A stretch of DNA of 64,000 nt from Procambarus clarkii (taxonomy: Eukaryota > Arthropoda > Malacostraca > Decapoda > Cambaridae): NCBI RefSeq assembly GCF_040958095.1, contig NC_091158.1:33690303-33754302 (forward strand), in the 5' to 3' direction. Both the position numbers and the translations under genes were made by a program. Positions 46,686-60,884 of the stretch are shown piece after piece (the stretch's first letter is position 1; each line of letters begins with the position of its first letter). The notes under the pieces are model-generated. The model was given only the letters and a program-made list of their open reading frames with translations, ran no database searches and was not told the origin of the DNA.

Positions 46686-49136
46686 TATTTTTTTTTTATT
46701 TTTACATGCAAAGCATGCAAATTAAATACAATAAAAACAAATACAATACACATAACAAAGGAAAACAATAGACCACCGGCCAGAAGGGCCGACAGCAGAG
46801 CACAACAAAGCACACACACGAGAAAAGCATAGAAAATGACAGCATATATCAAAGCACAAAACATAATACAATGACAAACAAGCAAACACAGTAACATGAC
46901 AAAACAAAACCTCCAGAAAAACAAACCATACAACAAGAGGCATAACAGGAAACATAACAGGACAAACACAATACAGTCCAAACAAAACATAAAGGACAAA
47001 CACGTACAACAGGTAAAGTAATACAAAAACACCAGGTCAAACGCACAGCACAAACAATACAGGAACAAAAAACACACACCAAACCACCCGCCCCGTAAAC
47101 AAAGGGCTAGGCCAAAATAAACAATAAAAAAATTTCAATCAAAAATTAACAATAAAAATAAAGAAGCAAAACACGCACACCTGAAAACAAAATAGTCACA
47201 AACACAACAACAAACATGCACTGGCCTGAAGGACCGAGAATAAAACAACAAAGTATATCATGAAACAAAACCAGACACTTCAACACAAAACAAAACAATA
47301 CAACTTTATACAAAATTTTTCAAAGACACTAAACACCGGCCTGAAGGACCTACAACATAAACAACCATGAACAGAAACATAATGAAACAAAAAAAGAAAC
47401 AATACCGGAAATATAAGAAATACAACAAAGCACCGGCCTGAAGGGCGCACAATAAGTACAACACATTGCAAAACAAACCACAGGTCCAAGCACACACCAA
47501 GCATACAGACTACTCAAATGTCTCATATTTATCCGGCTACTCTGCCGCCGGGAAGCGAATACAATACGCCTCCCAAAGTAACATGACGTTCTCCGAAATA
47601 GGTTCAGTACGAACTGTACGAGGATCAGGCATGGACTCCGGCACACCCACAATAAAACACTGAGCCCGTCGAATCCAGATGGTAGAAGGGCACCACGGAA
47701 CCGGACGCACGCGGTCATCAACGTCAAACCTCAAAGAGGCTCCTTTCCACGAGGCCGGGCAATGGGCATCGCACTCGGAGCCTCCTTGGCTGTCTCACAG
47801 GGTCCCGCGTCAACCACCGAACGTTGTACCTGCTGGGACCCCCACGCTTGGCATCCTTCTTCAGCACCAGCTTGATGCCTTGGCTCACACCAGAACCCAC
47901 ACCACCCACGTCTGTAGGAGCAACCACCTCCCACTGCATAGAACCTTCTGCAGGAGAAAGAATAGGAGGTAAAGCAGACGCACACCCATCGTCAACAGCA
48001 GACACATGTACATCCGCCACCACCAGCGACGTAGAGCGCGAAGCACCCGGAATCGCCACATCATCTCCCGAAGCGCCACCTGCGTCGTAATCCTCCGCAT
48101 CAGCCCAAGCAGTAGAAGAACGCCTGGAACGCTTGGGCACTGGCCGCACATCCTCACAGCCGGAGGCGGACCCAGAACCACGGGCCTCACGAACCGGGCG
48201 AACCAACGCCCGACGCAGTACGGCAGCAGCCTCAACCACATGGGGAACCGGGCCGCACACAACAGGATGCTCCGCAGCCCCCCTAACACCCAGCACAGCC
48301 GTAACACCTGGCGAGGGTGCAGGACCAGGCACAGCAGCAGGATTCGAGGAAGACACAGACGACCCACAGAGACCAGCCAGAAGACCCTCGGGAGCAACTG
48401 GCACAGCGAAGTGACCAGCGACAGGAGCCACCGGAACACTCGGAGGAGGGACAACAACCACCGGGGGCACGTCGGGTGACGCAGGTGGCGCCGCATCAGC
48501 AGCGAATGGGACCTGCCCCTCATCATCTCCGGAATCCACGTCCTGAGGGAGCGGCGGGAAATCCTCTTCCCGAAACAAGTTAACAGGTGCAGCAGGGGCC
48601 TCAGAGCACCCGGCAACCTGATGCCCTAACTGGTCACTAAGAAAACAAGTACGGGGCTGCCGGGCATAATACACCCGAACGTAGTAACCTAGCAGCCGGA
48701 CAGAAGATGGTATATCTGACCGCAGGCGCATACCTAAGGTATGGACGTTCGTCTGCTTCCCAGCATACTTCCTCGAGGAAAGCTTGTTCACCCGCACACT
48801 GATGACAGCACCATACCTCCCGAAGAAGCGCCGGAGAAGGTCTTCAGGGAACTCCAGGGGCGCACCATGCACACTGACATATGTCAGGGCACCACTTCGA
48901 TCCGAGATCGTAACGGAGCCGGCGCCATCCGGCAACTGCAATGAACGCCCTTCGTTCCGCCGGAGTAAGTCCCGATACTCCTCCTCCCACACGAACTTGA
49001 CAATCCCCCGGTGGGCCGTAACAAGCTCAACTCCATATACAGCCTCCACCAGGACACGAAGCATGTCGCACATGACCAACTCAATGGCCGGATAACCAGC
49101 CTTGCACGAGAATTCCAGACCCACGGAATTCACCCG
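46686..49136 (-). mobile_element. ORF1-only LINE, 5' end cut (copy 2)
   Basis: Same structure as copy 1, including poly(A)-like end, T/G-rich 3' region and loss of the 5' end at the unit junction. Confidence 0.75.
47724..49133 (-). CDS. ORF1-like protein of the ORF1-only LINE (copy 2)
   Basis: 469 codons, identical in translation to copy 1 as far as I can see, with the same Ser substitution in the zinc knuckle. Confidence 0.75.
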   Translation of the reverse strand: MNSVGLEFSCKAGYPAIELVMCDMLRVLVEAVYGVELVTAHRGIVKFVWEEEYRDLLRRNEGRSLQLPDGAGSVTISDRSGALTYVSVHGAPLEFPEDLLRRFFGRYGAVISVRVNKLSSRKYAGKQTNVHTLGMRLRSDIPSSVRLLGYYVRVYYARQPRTCFLSDQLGHQVAGCSEAPAAPVNLFREEDFPPLPQDVDSGDDEGQVPFAADAAPPASPDVPPVVVVPPPSVPVAPVAGHFAVPVAPEGLLAGLCGSSVSSSNPAAVPGPAPSPGVTAVLGVRGAAEHPVVCGPVPHVVEAAAVLRRALVRPVREARGSGSASGCEDVRPVPKRSRRSSTAWADAEDYDAGGASGDDVAIPGASRSTSLVVADVHVSAVDDGCASALPPILSPAEGSMQWEVVAPTDVGGVGSGVSQGIKLVLKKDAKRGGPSRYNVRWLTRDPVRQPRRLRVRCPLPGLVERSLFEV

Positions 49137-49974
49137 TGGATTCTGAGCAATTACGCATGGAAATGTACCATAAATACGTCAATTTATATCGTAAAATAAT
49201 TCTGATTGCACCAGAGTGTTGCCAGAACTACGTAGTATTTTCATAAATATTTCACAATATTACGATTTTTCACGAATTTTTCGTGTCAGAAGGCCCCTTA
49301 GTTATATTAATCAATTAACCTTGTATGTTACAGTAACTTACTTTGCAACTATATTATTACCCCTACAGGACAGTTACGAGTTGCCAGTTCTATACGAACC
49401 ATTCACAAGCCTGTTATCATGCAATCTGTGTCAATCGAATAAACTTCACGTATTGGTTCACTTACAGGAGGACAGTCGCATTATTCTTTCATTTATTTAC
49501 TTATCTCTGTACTTTAAACCATGTTTCGTTTAACCGCCTTCCATTCCAACCTGGAAGATGAAGTCAGTAACCTCATTCGTACTACCAAAGCTGAATTATT
49601 GACACTTGCCACAAAGTATCATATCTCACTCCCCCCCCCCCCCCCCCCCCCCGATGGAGACAACAAAACCGAACTCTATAATATGATATTAGATTATTTA
49701 GTTGATAATGATCTTATCACTCCAGAGCTGCAGGAACAACATCAAATTGCCGATAAGACTGCACTCGCTGTCATGAAGCTAAAGATCGAAATAGCCCGCA
49801 TGGAAGCCGAGGCCAATGAGAAAACACGAGTTATGGCATTTAAAAAATGCTGACCTGCAACGTCAACGACAACAAAAAGAAGCTGCGCTCCAACAAGAAC
49901 GAGACAGGGACCAACTGCAATTCATGGAACTAAGAGGAGAATTAGAACCTTAACGCGGACTTGAGAGAATTTAG

Positions 49975-50345
49975 CAACCCGTTCTCGCACTCTCTTACAG
50001 TCAATATTGACTTATTATATATGTGCATATGTGACATACTAAACATACTAGTTTACCTTGAAAAGCTTCATAGAAAACACCGACCTTCCCTAACTTTCTT
50101 AGTATGTTAAGATAAGCATCTTATTGCTTCGTAATTACAATTATTACTTAACCTATACCTATAATAGGTTAAGTAATAATTGTAATTGCGAAGCAATAAG
50201 ATGCTTATCTTAACATACTAAGAAGGTTAGGTAAGGTCAGTGTTTTCTATGAAGCATTTCAAGGTAAACTAGTATGTTTAGTATGTCACATATGCACGTA
50301 TTTATTAAGTCAATATTGACTATACGAAAGTGCGAGAACGGGTTG
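49975..50345. mobile_element. 371-bp hairpin MITE (copy 3)
   Basis: Same ends, length and AATTTAG duplication. Confidence 0.88.
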
Positions 50346-51499
50346 AATTTAGCTACAAGAACAAGAAGCCGCCGTCGCTCTCTGTTTGGATTGAGAGAAA
50401 GCCTCTGCCGCTCTAGAGTTTTGACAACAGGAGCTTGAACTTGAAACTTTCCACACCACTCAGCACCAGGAAGCCGAAGCCAACCTCTCGGTACGTTTTA
50501 ATGTGACTCAATGTATTAAAATGATGCCGCTTTTTTGTAGAGACAGAGGTAGATGCATTTCTTATCTCATTTGAGGCCTTTAGCTACTCAACTCAGCTGG
50601 CCTTGGAACCAATGGTCGGTACTCCTCCGCGCCCATCTTACAAATAGAACTACCTTGACCTTCGGTACTCTTATCTCACCGAGACTAATTAACAGGTGCT
50701 GAAGCAAGCAGTTTTAGATGCCTATCTCTTATCGATAGAAAGTTACAGACGTCATTTCATAGATTATGTTAAATCCAGTGCCACCACCTATGTAGAGTTT
50801 GTACAGAATAAGATCAGATATTTTATTAAGTGGATGGAGTCGGCCCAGGTCACCTTTTTCTGAGCTTATTAACCTAATCCTCATGGAAGAATCCCTGCGC
50901 TGTGTTTCAAACCCTATATGTCTTTACCTTGCAGATAAAGGAGACACCAACCTCATTAGGTGTGAGAAAGTTGGCTGATACCTATAGTTTAATTCACAGA
51001 TCCTACGATTCATATTCCAGTAAACTATCTTGGTTCAGCCCTGCTAAAGTATTTCTTGCAGATGTTAACTACGAATTCTACTGTAGGTACTGTAAGGTAT
51101 ATGGATACAAGATAGAAAAGTGTACCAACCCTTATTGTAAAACTAGCAACGATTTACATAAGCCTAAACCTCAACATCCCAAGCCTTATAAGCCTGTTAT
51201 GCATGCCATTGTTCCAGCTTCTGATCTTTTTCTATTCCACAATCACGTGTATCCAAGAACTGGCCCTGCCAACGGTCGAGATTCTGAGGGAAAGGTCAGA
51301 GTGAGCATCTTAAGGGACACCGCTGCTCTCCAAAGTATTCTTCTGAAGGCCACTGCACCCAATGTCACCTATACTGGAGAAGCCGTCCTCATCATCGACT
51401 TCACTGCAGCCACTCCATACCCACTGGCTGGAGTACATCTGGATTACATACCCACTGGCTGGAGTACATCTGGATTACATACCCACTGGCTGGAGTACA

Positions 51500-51812
51500 T
51501 CTCTGATTGTGCCATAGGCACAATCAGAGAACACTGTATAAACATCAGAGGTCAGCGGTTGTTCAACGTCCTCCCAGCAAGCATAAGAAATATTGCCGGA
51601 ACAACCGTTGACATCTTCAAGAGGAAACTAGATTTATTCCTCCAAGGAGTGCCGGACCAACCGGGCTGTGGTGGGTATGTGGGCCTGCGGGCCGCTCCAA
51701 GCAACAGCCTAGTGGACCAAACTCTCACAAGTCAAGCCTGGCCTCGGGCCGGGCTTGGGGAGTAGAAGAACTCCCAGAACCCCATCAACCAGGTATCAAC
51801 CAGGTAACCAGG
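51500..51812 (+). mobile_element. CR1-like LINE 3' end in protease (copy 3)
   Basis: Identical layout to copy 1 including the 14-bp inverted repeat. Confidence 0.75.
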
Positions 51813-52936
51813 ATTGTTCTTTTGTACGGGGAGAAGTCCAAGTCGCCATATGGGAGAAACTTTTCTCCATGCCAAGAATTCATCTTCTCCTGGGTAACGA
51901 CTTGGCTGAGCAACAGGAACCTCATCATCTGTGTCAAACCCTAGGTATGTTACTGCTACAGAAGAAAACCCTTGTATGAAGCATGCCGCAGAAGAGGTAC
52001 CCCTGACCGACGACATAGATGACATCTCCCAGCCTGTCCTAGTGACTATGCGTGCACAAGCCGCTCCACTACAGCAAATAGCTCCCGCTGTCCCTAAAGA
52101 TCCACTGGGACTCCCACAGAATTTCAACCTTTTGGAGTTTTGTAAGATAAAGCAAGCTGACATTTCTTTAACTCCCTTATTCTTTCAGGCTCAAACTAAG
52201 ACTGTTCTTCATCCCTGGTTGCTTTTTGAATGATATTCAAATTTTTTATCGCAGACACATTAAATTAAAGGCAGAGGATGATTGGGCTAATGTTGATCAG
52301 TTGGTATTTCCAACCTCATTACGTAAAGATACAATTGACTTGAACCATGGTCCGATGTCTCATTACGGCATCAACATAACTTACCATGCCTTATTACAGA
52401 GTTGTTATTGGCCAGGCATGGTACGAGACGTGAGGACCTTCGTGAACACATGTCATCCATGTCAAATGGCAGGTAAGCCCAATGCTCCTATTTCCAAGGC
52501 ACCATTGAGTCCTATCTCTGTGCCTTCAGAGCCATTCTCGAGACTCATAACAGACTGCGTCGGGCCTTTACCACGAACCAGTTTCGGCAACCTCTACTTC
52601 ATTACTATAATGTGTTCTACCACCAGGTTCCCTATAGCAGTTCCAATCAAGAACATTACAGCTGCTGCAGTTGTTTAGCACCTCTTGACGATCTTAACTC
52701 AGTACGGATTTCCCAAAGAGATTTAGAGCGATTGTGGCATAAACTTCACTAGTGAGTTATTTAAGAACACCCAAAAGGAGTTCAACATCACTTAAGTATT
52801 AACTAGCCTCTATCATTCTGCTTCGCAGGGATCCCTAGAACATAGTCATCATACTCTAAAGTCACTTTTAATAAAATTTTGCATTAGTACAAGAATCCCT
52901 CAATCAAACTCCTAATGAACCCCTTTGAGTATGCAG

Positions 52937-54797
52937 GCGATGAGTCACAATAACGTGGCTGAAGTATGTTGACCAGACCACACACTAGAAGTTGAAGGGA
53001 CGACGACGTTTCGGTCCGTCCTGGACCATTCTCAAGTCGATTGTGATGAGGAGGTAGGGACAGGCAATAAATAGGCAAGAGAGAGCTGAGGAGGAAAGTC
53101 AGGTGTAGGGGATAGTAGTAATAATGAGAACTTCAGAAGGCCTATTGGCCCATATGTGGGAACCGACCTGTGAGATTTATATTTATTTAATTTATATGAA
53201 TTTATATTTACGTTAATTTATATACTTCGATAGCAATTTGTATAATGATAAGTGGACTGTATTTCTGCAATAATCTCATAATCTCACAAATCGATCATCT
53301 ACACATTAGGGGGGTTTATATTATTTATATATATGCAGCCAATCAAACTACAGTATTAACTACATACATTGAAAAGGTTCCTTATCTTATAGTACAGCAG
53401 GCCTTAGTCCAAACAGATATAACTAGGATGTAGACACCAAATTATCCTCTCTGAGGTAGCTTCCATCACCCAGTAACTGTTGCACAAAGTCTTGCTTCCT
53501 CGTCTTGACCTGTTAAAAGGGCGCTAACTGTAAAGCCAGGTTCCTATATATGACAGGCTATATCAGAGAAAACACTATACAGTACATGGAACAATGAAGA
53601 CCTGGCTTAATTACCTTTAGTTTGAGGCGATTTCGTGATCTAACATGTTCACCCTACCCATTGACATTAATGGTCACTAATGATAGATAAACGGGTTTCG
53701 GAAAGAACACTTAACTTGATTTGATGACAGCATGTTGGAGATGGTACACCTTTGGTTTCCATAACACTACGTCCAAGTAAAATTAACAGGAGCCGAATTT
53801 GCTCCCGTGTGTGCCTCTGGTCTAGTATCAACAATGGCTGCCCCCTTTCCTCACCCTGATGCCTGGCTTACATTGTCCACATGACAGAAAGTGATAGAAG
53901 GGTCACATTTACTCTACTTTAATATTGATAATTAAGTTAATTTATATGAGATGTTTTATGATGGTAAAGTCCAAAGACTAATGTATTTAAGAATAATTCC
54001 CACCATAATAGGTGGTGAATTATAATAGTATGTGGTGATAATATCCCGTTTTCTATAGACGGTAATTCCAATACAAGTTACGTTTTCTATGGGTAACTTG
54101 TTGGTAATACAGCAGCAATTATTATCTGTCTGTATGATATATTAAATGGTGTCGGATTTTCCGAGACCATACCAGGCAGGTCCTATTATAACCACCGAAG
54201 GAGATAGTAATAGGAATAAGAAGAGGATAGCAAGGGAGCATAGGAGAAGACAATGAACAGAAAAAGGGAGAAGAGAGAAAGAAAAGGAAAGAGAATGAAA
54301 AATAAATGGAAGGGGGAAAGCTTATGCTAAGTCACGTTTGTTAGAAAGATTAGAGCATTTGAGTATATACTGTGAAAGGGAAGAGTCCACAGCAACAAAG
54401 CCAGGACTCAAGTTCATGTTGGGTACATTGTGTATAAGAGCCGATTCTACAAGACGGCGTCTGTGTAGAGTAGAGGCAGGACAGATTATTTTGGAGGAAG
54501 ACCAATCAATGGGATGATTAGAATCCCTCACATGGCAGAAGAGAGCATTGTTAGTGTCTGCAGACTTAACACTTCTCTTGTGTTCTTTAAGTCTGTCATT
54601 CAGTGTATGGCCAGTTTCGCCAAAGTATTGGAGAGGACAAGATGAACAGGAAATAGAGTAGACACCAGCAGCATTAGAAGCAGGAGGAGCAGTGTGAACT
54701 AGATTGCTACGAAGTGTATTAGTTTGTCGAAAGGCGAGTTTAATGTCAAGAGGACGAAAGGTATTGGAGTATCTCCTTATGAGATGTTCTACGATCG
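52937..54797 (-). mobile_element. 5'-truncated PLE with GIY-YIG endonuclease (copy 3)
   Basis: Endonuclease ends at 54,322; same insertion site in integrase. Confidence 0.75.
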
Positions 54798-56384
54798 TAA
54801 GTGCCGTAACCCTCTTAAAGCATTTAAAGATTCCTTAACCTCTTAACACCTTCAATGAATCACTTAATGTGTCTGTTCTTAAAACCTTGAGACAACCTTG
54901 AAAGAGTACATCAATTTGCCAGTGCTAACTTATCAACATCTCAGCATAAAATGAAAGCACATTTTGCTAAGAAAATCTAACGCAAGTAAATTCACTGTAG
55001 GAGATTTCGTTTTGACTTACTTTCCTATCTCAAGCTCTACTTTCCATAGTAAATTTTCAGGTCCATACAGTATCAAAGAATGCCGGAACAACCATAACTA
55101 CATTGTAGAGACTCCAGATCGGCGGCGTAAGACATAACTTTGCCACATCAACCTTCTCAAGCCAAGGTAATCCTCCAACTGTATTGATGTCCGTACACGC
55201 ATTCACGGATACATATACCCACAGTGATACCTACCCTGCTTCTCCTCCTGACTGCAGTGAATTCAATCTAGTGATCTCCAACTCTGAAATTATGAACGAT
55301 CCTCCTAAATATTTATAGGATTCCAATAACAGTGCTTCGCTCTTCCAACTATTCTCTACTCATAGGAACTTGTTCCAAAGCACTCTGCAGGAATGTACTG
55401 TAGTGCGCCATGACTTCAAGCTACTTCCCAAATCAATGACAATCCATCAACCACACTACCGCATCTGACAGAAGAGAGAAGCAATGTTTGCAGAGGTACA
55501 GTATCTCCTCAATAATGGGCTGACCACACCTTTTGAGTCCCCTTGGGCCTCACCCTTTATAATGGTCTCCAAGCCACACAGCAAGGTAAGCCTGTGCACC
55601 TATTATCGTAAATTGAATAGTCACTGTAAAGGATTCCAATCCCTTGCCTTACATCGACGATATTCTTGATGCCATCGGTAACGCCAAATTTCTCTCACAA
55701 AAGGAACCTCTTTAAGTGCTTTTATCAGATTAGTCTTACAGAGCGTGCTAATGACAACCCTGCTCTCACCACCCCTTTTTGGCCTCTTTAGATATGATCG
55801 ACTGCCTATTGGATTCTGCAATGCCCCAGCTACCTTCCAGTAAGCTGTCAAGTTCATGATTCAAGACCTTGACAATACCTACTATTATTATGTTTGTGTT
55901 TATTAGTAGTAGTAAAAAGTTTAATTGTTAATGCTTATTGTTTTCCCTGCAAGTATTCACACCACAAAGGACGTAAGCAGTTTTAATTAAATTTTAAAGT
56001 TTTACCTTTACTTTGTTTAATGCGCATGAGACACACAACACCTGTCGGGGTAGTAGCTGCACTGTCTCCAACATGTCACAAGTGTGTTTAATTGCTCACT
56101 GAAAACAAAATCATTTAGATTCCTCAGGGTTTCACACTTTTCTTTGTTGGTATGTGTAAAAATTCAATCTTCCTTTTTGCAGGTGATCAATACTGGATGC
56201 AGTTTTTGTTCTAGATATTGCATAGGAGAAAAGATATTTCGGATTTATCTCTATTTCTCTGATGGCCTTTTGCTCTCTTTACATCTCTTGGATTTTATGA
56301 TTCTCGTAAAAAGTTTCTATCGTTTTAGTTTAAAACATTTAAATCGGAAAGTTTAAATCGTTTAAATCGGTAAGTTTAAATCGT

Positions 56385-57329
56385 TTATATCAACAGTTTA
56401 AATCGTTTCTTTTTCTCTTCATAGCCTTCTTTGTCGTTCTTGAAATATGGTGGGGTGTCCAAGTTGTTCTGTGATTCGTTTTTTTCGTCTATAGAAGGAA
56501 TGTCGTTCTCGTTCCAATCTGCATATCTTCCTCTTTTTTTCTTAGAGATATACGGCTTAAGCATATTTACAGTGCCACCGAGTTTATTTTCTCGAGGCAC
56601 TGGTTTAGGTTAGCATTTTCTAGTTCTTTTTATCTGTGAGCATATATTTGAGCTTAGATATGTGAGTTCGTGGTTTATTGGTTCCCAGTTAATTTGTTTA
56701 TTATTAATATTAAATTTTCTAAATTCTTCTCCTACCCCCTCTAGAATTTGGGTGCGCAAGTCTGCTGCCCATGCTTGTCTGAATTTCAATTAAATTGTTA
56801 CCCGAGTTGCAGGTATTTGTAACCATAATGTTCCTGATCAATTCATCGTTATTTGTAAAAATAAGGTCTAGTGTGTTATCTTTATTAGTTGGGACTACTA
56901 TTTGCTGGTTTAGTGCACATCTGTCACACATCCATAGTAGGTAATTTGTATGTGACTGTTCGTTTAGACTATTTCCCGGAATTCTCTTGGATATAACTGA
57001 ATTTGCCACATTCTTCTATTTTAGTTGATGTAGGTTGAAGTCGCCAAGAAAGATAATGTTTGAGGCAGGATTTATGAGGTTTTCTAGACAGAGTTCTATT
57101 TAAATTACTTGATCTTTAAGCAGCTAAGAATTAGCCTCCGGTGACTTGTATAAAAGGACAATAACCACATTTAGGATCACTATTTTGATTATCAACAATT
57201 CCACCATACCTTTTGTGGTGTTCAGCACTGTGCAGCTGAGTATCTTTGATGTACTGGCTGAAACCACTTTGTTGCCTGCATTTCCTGTCACACCTGAAAA
57301 GATTATTTCCAGTTTCCATATTTCACTAA
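56385..57329 (-). pseudogene. LINE AP-endonuclease remnant (copy 3)
   Basis: As in copy 1, with the TLDLIFTN block at 56,719-57,009. Confidence 0.65.
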
Positions 57330-58119
57330 CACAGAGATAGTGAATTCTATGTTAGTGAAAAGTGTCAGTTTCCGTTAGGGCTGCAGAAACTGCGTTTGCT
57401 TCATTGAGGACACTAGTAATAACGTGAACTTTGTTTGATTTGCATGTTTTTACACCCTGAATGTTGGCAAATATAGATTATGTGATCGTGTTCGTGGAAG
57501 TGCTGGATGTTTTACTTTATGTTGGTATCTGGAGTTCTGGAAAGGGGGACCACCGTGCGTGTGTCCTCTCTAGCATTTGACCGAGCTGGTGGTAGAGTCT
57601 GGGGGAGTGTAACGTAATGCCTCTATTGAGTGTGATGTTTTAGTTGTTTGTAGGTGAATTGATATTTTTCGAATAATAGGGGTCGCAAAACTTTTTGAGA
57701 GCAAGTGCCAAAATTGGCAAAAATCTTCAATAACATTACCTTGCATGCCCATGAGAATTTTGAGCTCAAGATAGTAATTATTATTATATTTGAATTTTAA
57801 CATTTATTATGGAAAATAGAACATGCTTGAAAATATTCATAAATAAGTCTATGTAGGAAACTAATAACTCTTCTGAGTTATTTCAAACGTTACCGCATCA
57901 GGAACTATGTTATTAATATCAAGTAGTTCTCAAGAAATAAAAATAACGAATTAGCACTAATAATAAAAAAAATTGTTAAGGAAAAAACAGCCATCTTGAG
58001 ATCAGTTTTTTTGTTTGCCTTGTTGTTTCTTTACATGTATATTTATTGTTTTATGTAAAGAAAACTACAATACCGAGCTAATGAAATAAATTAAAGCATT
58101 TAATAAAGTCCGTTAAATA

Positions 58120-58203
<84 letters not shown>
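58120..58203. repeat. (AT)n, longer than in copies 1 and 2
   Basis: About 84 bp against about 57 bp in the other copies. Confidence 0.95.
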
Positions 58204-59068
<865 letters not shown>

Positions 59069-59681
59069 GCTTTTTAAGATGATAATTGAAGAATAATATA
59101 ACATTTAAATATGAAGAGATATAAAAATGAAGACAGTCTTTTTAAAAAATTACATGTTAATACAAACGAGTTGTGTGAGGGGCATTGAAGAGTGTTTTCT
59201 TGAAAGAAATCTGCAGCTGGCAACTGGGAGGCCGCGGGTGACTGAGATTAACCCACCCAGTAAACTAGTACCTTTGAGCTGGAGATTGTTCAGGAATAAT
59301 GTTTTGCCTTACAGCAAAACTGTGTGAAGGAAAAAGGAACTTAATCACATAACCTGTGCAGGGAATATTGTTAATAGTCATTATGGGGAGGGGGGGGGGG
59401 GGAGGATATTGAAGGGTAAAGCATTCAAGGGTGGGTGACGCGACAGGGATGGACGCCATTTTAACCTGACGCAGAGCAGCAGCTGTCTGATCGGTCCTTG
59501 CTTTCCTGAGGGTTTTCTCCTGCCATACTTTAAGATAATACACTGGGTTGTATCTACAAGGTTGCAAGACTTATTTTAGATTCAGCTACTTTTAGCAAAA
59601 CGTTCCAAGCGCACGGACTATGGTGAGTCCTACAGTGACCTTACCTGGCACAGGAGCGGGGCTGTAACTAAATGTCCAGGT

Positions 59682-59682
<1 letters not shown>

Positions 59683-59770
<88 letters not shown>
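59683..59770. repeat. (AT)n before the fold-back arm (copy 3)
   Basis: AT repeat abutting the fold-back arm at 59,771. The hairpin tail repeat (minus) lies at about 59,564-59,680. Confidence 0.9.
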
Positions 59771-59846
59771 GTCGTACCTAGTAGGCAGAACGCACTTCTG
59801 AGCCTACTATGCAAGGCCCGATTTGCCTAATAAGCCAAGTTTTCAT
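59771..59846 (+). mobile_element. Fold-back element, left arm split by the ORF1-only LINE (copy 3)
   Basis: Terminal repeat from GTCGTACCTAG to AGTTTTCAT (59,838-59,846). The same element resumes after the LINE at 62,480 with AGTTTTCAT then GAATTAATTGTTTTTCGAC. Confidence 0.88.
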
Positions 59847-59865
59847 TATTTTTTTTTTATTTTTA

Positions 59866-60690
59866 CATGCAAAGCATGCAAATTAAATACAATAAAAACA
59901 AATACAATACACATAACAAAGGAAAACAATAGACCACCGGCCAGAAGGGCCGACAGCAGAGCACAACAAAGCACACACACGAGAAAAGCATAGAAAATGA
60001 CAGCATATATCAAAGCACAAAACATAATACAATGACAAACAAGCAAACACAGTAACATGACAAAACAAAACCTCCAGAAAAACAAACCATACAACAAGAG
60101 GCATAACAGGAAACATAACAGGACAAACACAATACAGTCCAAACAAAACATAAAGGACAAACACGTACAACAGGTAAAGTAATACAAAAACACCAGGTCA
60201 AACGCACAGCACAAACAATACAGGAACAAAAAACACACACCAAACCACCCGCCCCGTAAACAAAGGGCTAGGCCAAAATAAACAATAAAAAAATTTCAAT
60301 CAAAAATTAACAATAAAAATAAAGAAGCAAAACACGCACACCTGAAAACAAAATAGTCACAAACACAACAACAAACATGCACTGGCCTGAAGGACCGAGA
60401 ATAAAACAACAAAGTATATCATGAAACAAAACCAGACACTTCAACACAAAACAAAACAATACAACTTTATACAAAATTTTTCAAAGACACTAAACACCGG
60501 CCTGAAGGACCTACAACATAAACAACCATGAACAGAAACATAATGAAACAAAAAAAGAAACAATACCGGAAATATAAGAAATACAACAAAGCACCGGCCT
60601 GAAGGGCGCACAATAAGTACAACACATTGCAAAACAAACCACAGGTCCAAGCACACACCAAGCATACAGACTACTCAAATGTCTCATATT
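59866..60690 (-). other. T/G-rich 3' region with recurring hairpins (copy 3)
   Basis: Minus strand is T/G-rich with few C or A. Four sites of GGCC(C)TTC(A/T)GGCC type occur (plus-strand positions near 59,938, 60,383, 60,497 and 60,595). Equivalent regions are 33,570-34,390 and 46,705-47,525. Open frames here are low-complexity Cys/Phe/Val translations and are not genes. Confidence 0.6.
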
Positions 60691-60884
60691 TATCCGGCTA
60701 CTCTGCCGCCGGGAAGCGAATACAATACGCCTCCCAAAGTAACATGACGTTCTCCGAAATAGGTTCAGTACGAACTGTACGAGGATCAGGCATGGACTCC
60801 GGCACACCCACAATAAAACACTGAGCCCGTCGAATCCAGATGGTAGAAGGGCACCACGGAACCGGACGCACGCGGTCATCAACG

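Larger units (their letters stand above)
49521..56080 (+). mobile_element. Decayed PR-IN-RT gypsy-like element with nested insertions (copy 3)
   Basis: Same order as copy 1: gag 49,521-51,258, protease to 51,949, integrase 51,931-52,936, integrase C-terminus from about 54,798, RT about 55,359-55,887, LTR part 55,888-56,080. Frames match copy 1 exactly in the gag and protease parts. Confidence 0.8.
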